Assembly (NCBI RefSeq): GCF_012102745.1
Contig: NZ_JAAVSY010000007.1
Span: 1-64,000 of the forward strand
Length of the DNA stretch: 64,000 nucleotides
Direction of reading: 5' to 3'
Origin: Haematospirillum sp. H4485
GTDB taxonomy: Bacteria > Pseudomonadota > Alphaproteobacteria > Rhodospirillales > Rhodospirillaceae
The first letter of the stretch is position 1. Every line of letters begins with the position of its first letter. This document shows, one piece after another, positions 63,282 to 64,000 of the stretch. Both the position numbers and the translations under genes were made by a program. The notes beneath the pieces are model-generated. The model was given only the letters and a program-made list of their open reading frames with translations. It made no database searches and was not told where the DNA came from.

Positions 63282-63318
63282 ATTGGCGCGGCCAGTAATG
63301 ACTAATGGCTGTGCCAAT
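63282..63318. other. Stem-loop after phoH
   Basis: A 13-bp stem (63282-63294 with 63306-63318, two G-U pairs) and an 11-base loop begin 12 bases past the phoH stop. No T tract follows on either strand, so it is not a standard intrinsic terminator; it may protect the 3' end of the phoH message. Confidence 0.5.
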
Positions 63319-63492
63319 ACGCTCCAAAAAAACCAAGGGAAGATTTTCTATAAAGTATTAAACGCATAGATACTCTCTCTTGGCTGGACATTATACTTTC
63401 CAGTTGTCAGTGCCCCGGAAATTTCATATCTCCTGAACAGAGTCACATTATGCTGCGCGGTGTCCGGATCGCTTAATCAGGGGGCGAAAACC

Positions 63493-64000
63493 ATGACAAA
63501 AGAGCAGGCCCACATTCTTCTGGTCGAAGATGATCCGGCGACACAGGCACTCCTGTCTGCGTTTCTGCGAGAGGCAGGGTATTCTGTAAGCGGTGCATCC
63601 ACGGCCGAGGCCATGCGTCAGGCCATGGCCAGGGCAACGGTGGACTTGATCCTCCTTGACCTGAATTTACCGGATGGCGATGGTATCCAGCTTGCCCACT
63701 CTGTGCGCAAGCAGTCACGGGTTCCGATCATTATGGTGACAGCGAGAGCCCAGCCGCGAGATCGCATTACGGGGCTGGAGCTGGGCGCAGATGATTACGT
63801 GACCAAGCCCTTCCATCCCAGGGAGTTGGTGGCTCGTGTTCGTAATGTCCTGGGTCGTTTGAACGGGAACAAGGAAGCTCCCGGCGGTGTTGTGTACAAG
63901 TTTGCTGGTTGGGAGATGGACCTTCTATGGCGTAAGCTGACCAGCCCGGACGGTGACCCGATTTCAATGACAGCGACGGAATTTGATTTGCTCGCTGTTC
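63493..64000 (+). CDS. OmpR/PhoB-type response regulator (cut by window end)
   Basis: The first 169 residues are visible. A receiver domain (residues about 8-120) has the acidic pair VEDD, the phospho-acceptor Asp in LILLDLNLPDGDG, the switch Thr in MVTARA and the Lys in DYVTKPF. A linker follows, then the beginning of a winged-helix output domain (VYKFAGWEMDLLWRKLTSPDG, TATEFDLLAV). This is the OmpR/PhoB class, a transcription factor activated by a sensor kinase. ATG 63493 follows GGGGCG. The cognate kinase, if adjacent, lies outside the window. Confidence 0.93.
   Translation, partial: MTKEQAHILLVEDDPATQALLSAFLREAGYSVSGASTAEAMRQAMARATVDLILLDLNLPDGDGIQLAHSVRKQSRVPIIMVTARAQPRDRITGLELGADDYVTKPFHPRELVARVRNVLGRLNGNKEAPGGVVYKFAGWEMDLLWRKLTSPDGDPISMTATEFDLLAV

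Noticed and set aside
1-64000. CRISPR arrays, tRNA or rRNA genes, prophage or integrase genes
   Set aside because: No regular direct repeats, no T-loop plus acceptor-stem pattern in any gap, and no phage structural or integrase motifs were seen.

Overview
The window looks like a chromosomal segment of a flagellated, Gram-negative alphaproteobacterium, probably near the Rhodospirillales. This is inferred from gene order and protein families, not from a search. The evidence includes tsaD facing a hemC-hemD/mitofilin-hemY operon, an ftsE-ftsX-ydcF-plsC operon facing a zinc-ribbon/DUF3426 gene, a DUF721 (DciA-like) gene next to mutY, a split glycine decarboxylase (gcvPA/gcvPB), a leucyl aminopeptidase followed by a MarR regulator, and a lone fliN. 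Coding density is high. I saw no rRNA, tRNA or CRISPR array.

Layout. 1-133 is the tail of an IS5-type transposase. 365-3986 is a short surface-polysaccharide block: an RfaH/NusG-like antiterminator, a membrane-bound FlaA1/WbpM-type sugar-nucleotide dehydratase with altered catalytic motifs, and rfbB. 4040-9406 holds tsaD (-) and the haem operon hemC, a hemD-mitofilin fusion and hemY (+). 9615-14007 (-) is the glycine cleavage operon gcvT-gcvH-gcvPA-gcvPB, ended by a strong terminator lying inside the 3' end of hemY. A lipoprotein and pmbA follow. 16133-16576 is an AT-rich gap ahead of a PAS membrane protein with no output domain. 18079-29296 carries a hydrolase/ABC-ATPase pair, a CHCC zinc-finger protein, polA, the ftsEX operon, a DUF3426 protein, mutY and a DciA-like gene.

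29475-36780 (-) holds a hybrid histidine kinase, recQ, a second, intact WbpM-type enzyme and its usual partner, a WecA/WbpL-type sugar-phosphate transferase. Beside them lies a frameshifted remnant of a UDP-glucuronate epimerase (36816-37015). 37061-41845 encodes a UbiD decarboxylase, a GAF/HD-GYP protein, a Nudix hydrolase and an FhuF-like ferric reductase. 41846-46120 (-) is rpmI-rplT-pheS-pheT with several hairpins between rplT and pheS. 46464-49481 has an orphan TAXI binding protein, leucyl aminopeptidase and a MarR regulator with a candidate operator. 49523-56752 (-) has fliN and a complete yejABEF peptide importer coupled to an ExeA-like membrane ATPase. 56956 to the end holds a small membrane protein, an SLC13 transporter, bioB, a GH17/polytopic membrane protein, phoH with a long structured leader, and the start of an OmpR-type response regulator.

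Most of the window is core metabolism and envelope biology. The best leads are the catalytically altered WbpM paralogue, the output-less PAS sensor, the ExeA-like ATPase coupled to yejABEF, the hemD-mitofilin fusion, the decayed epimerase beside the second polysaccharide block, and the structured non-coding stretches before phoH, pheS and the MarR gene. I did not find a clearly new multi-gene system.
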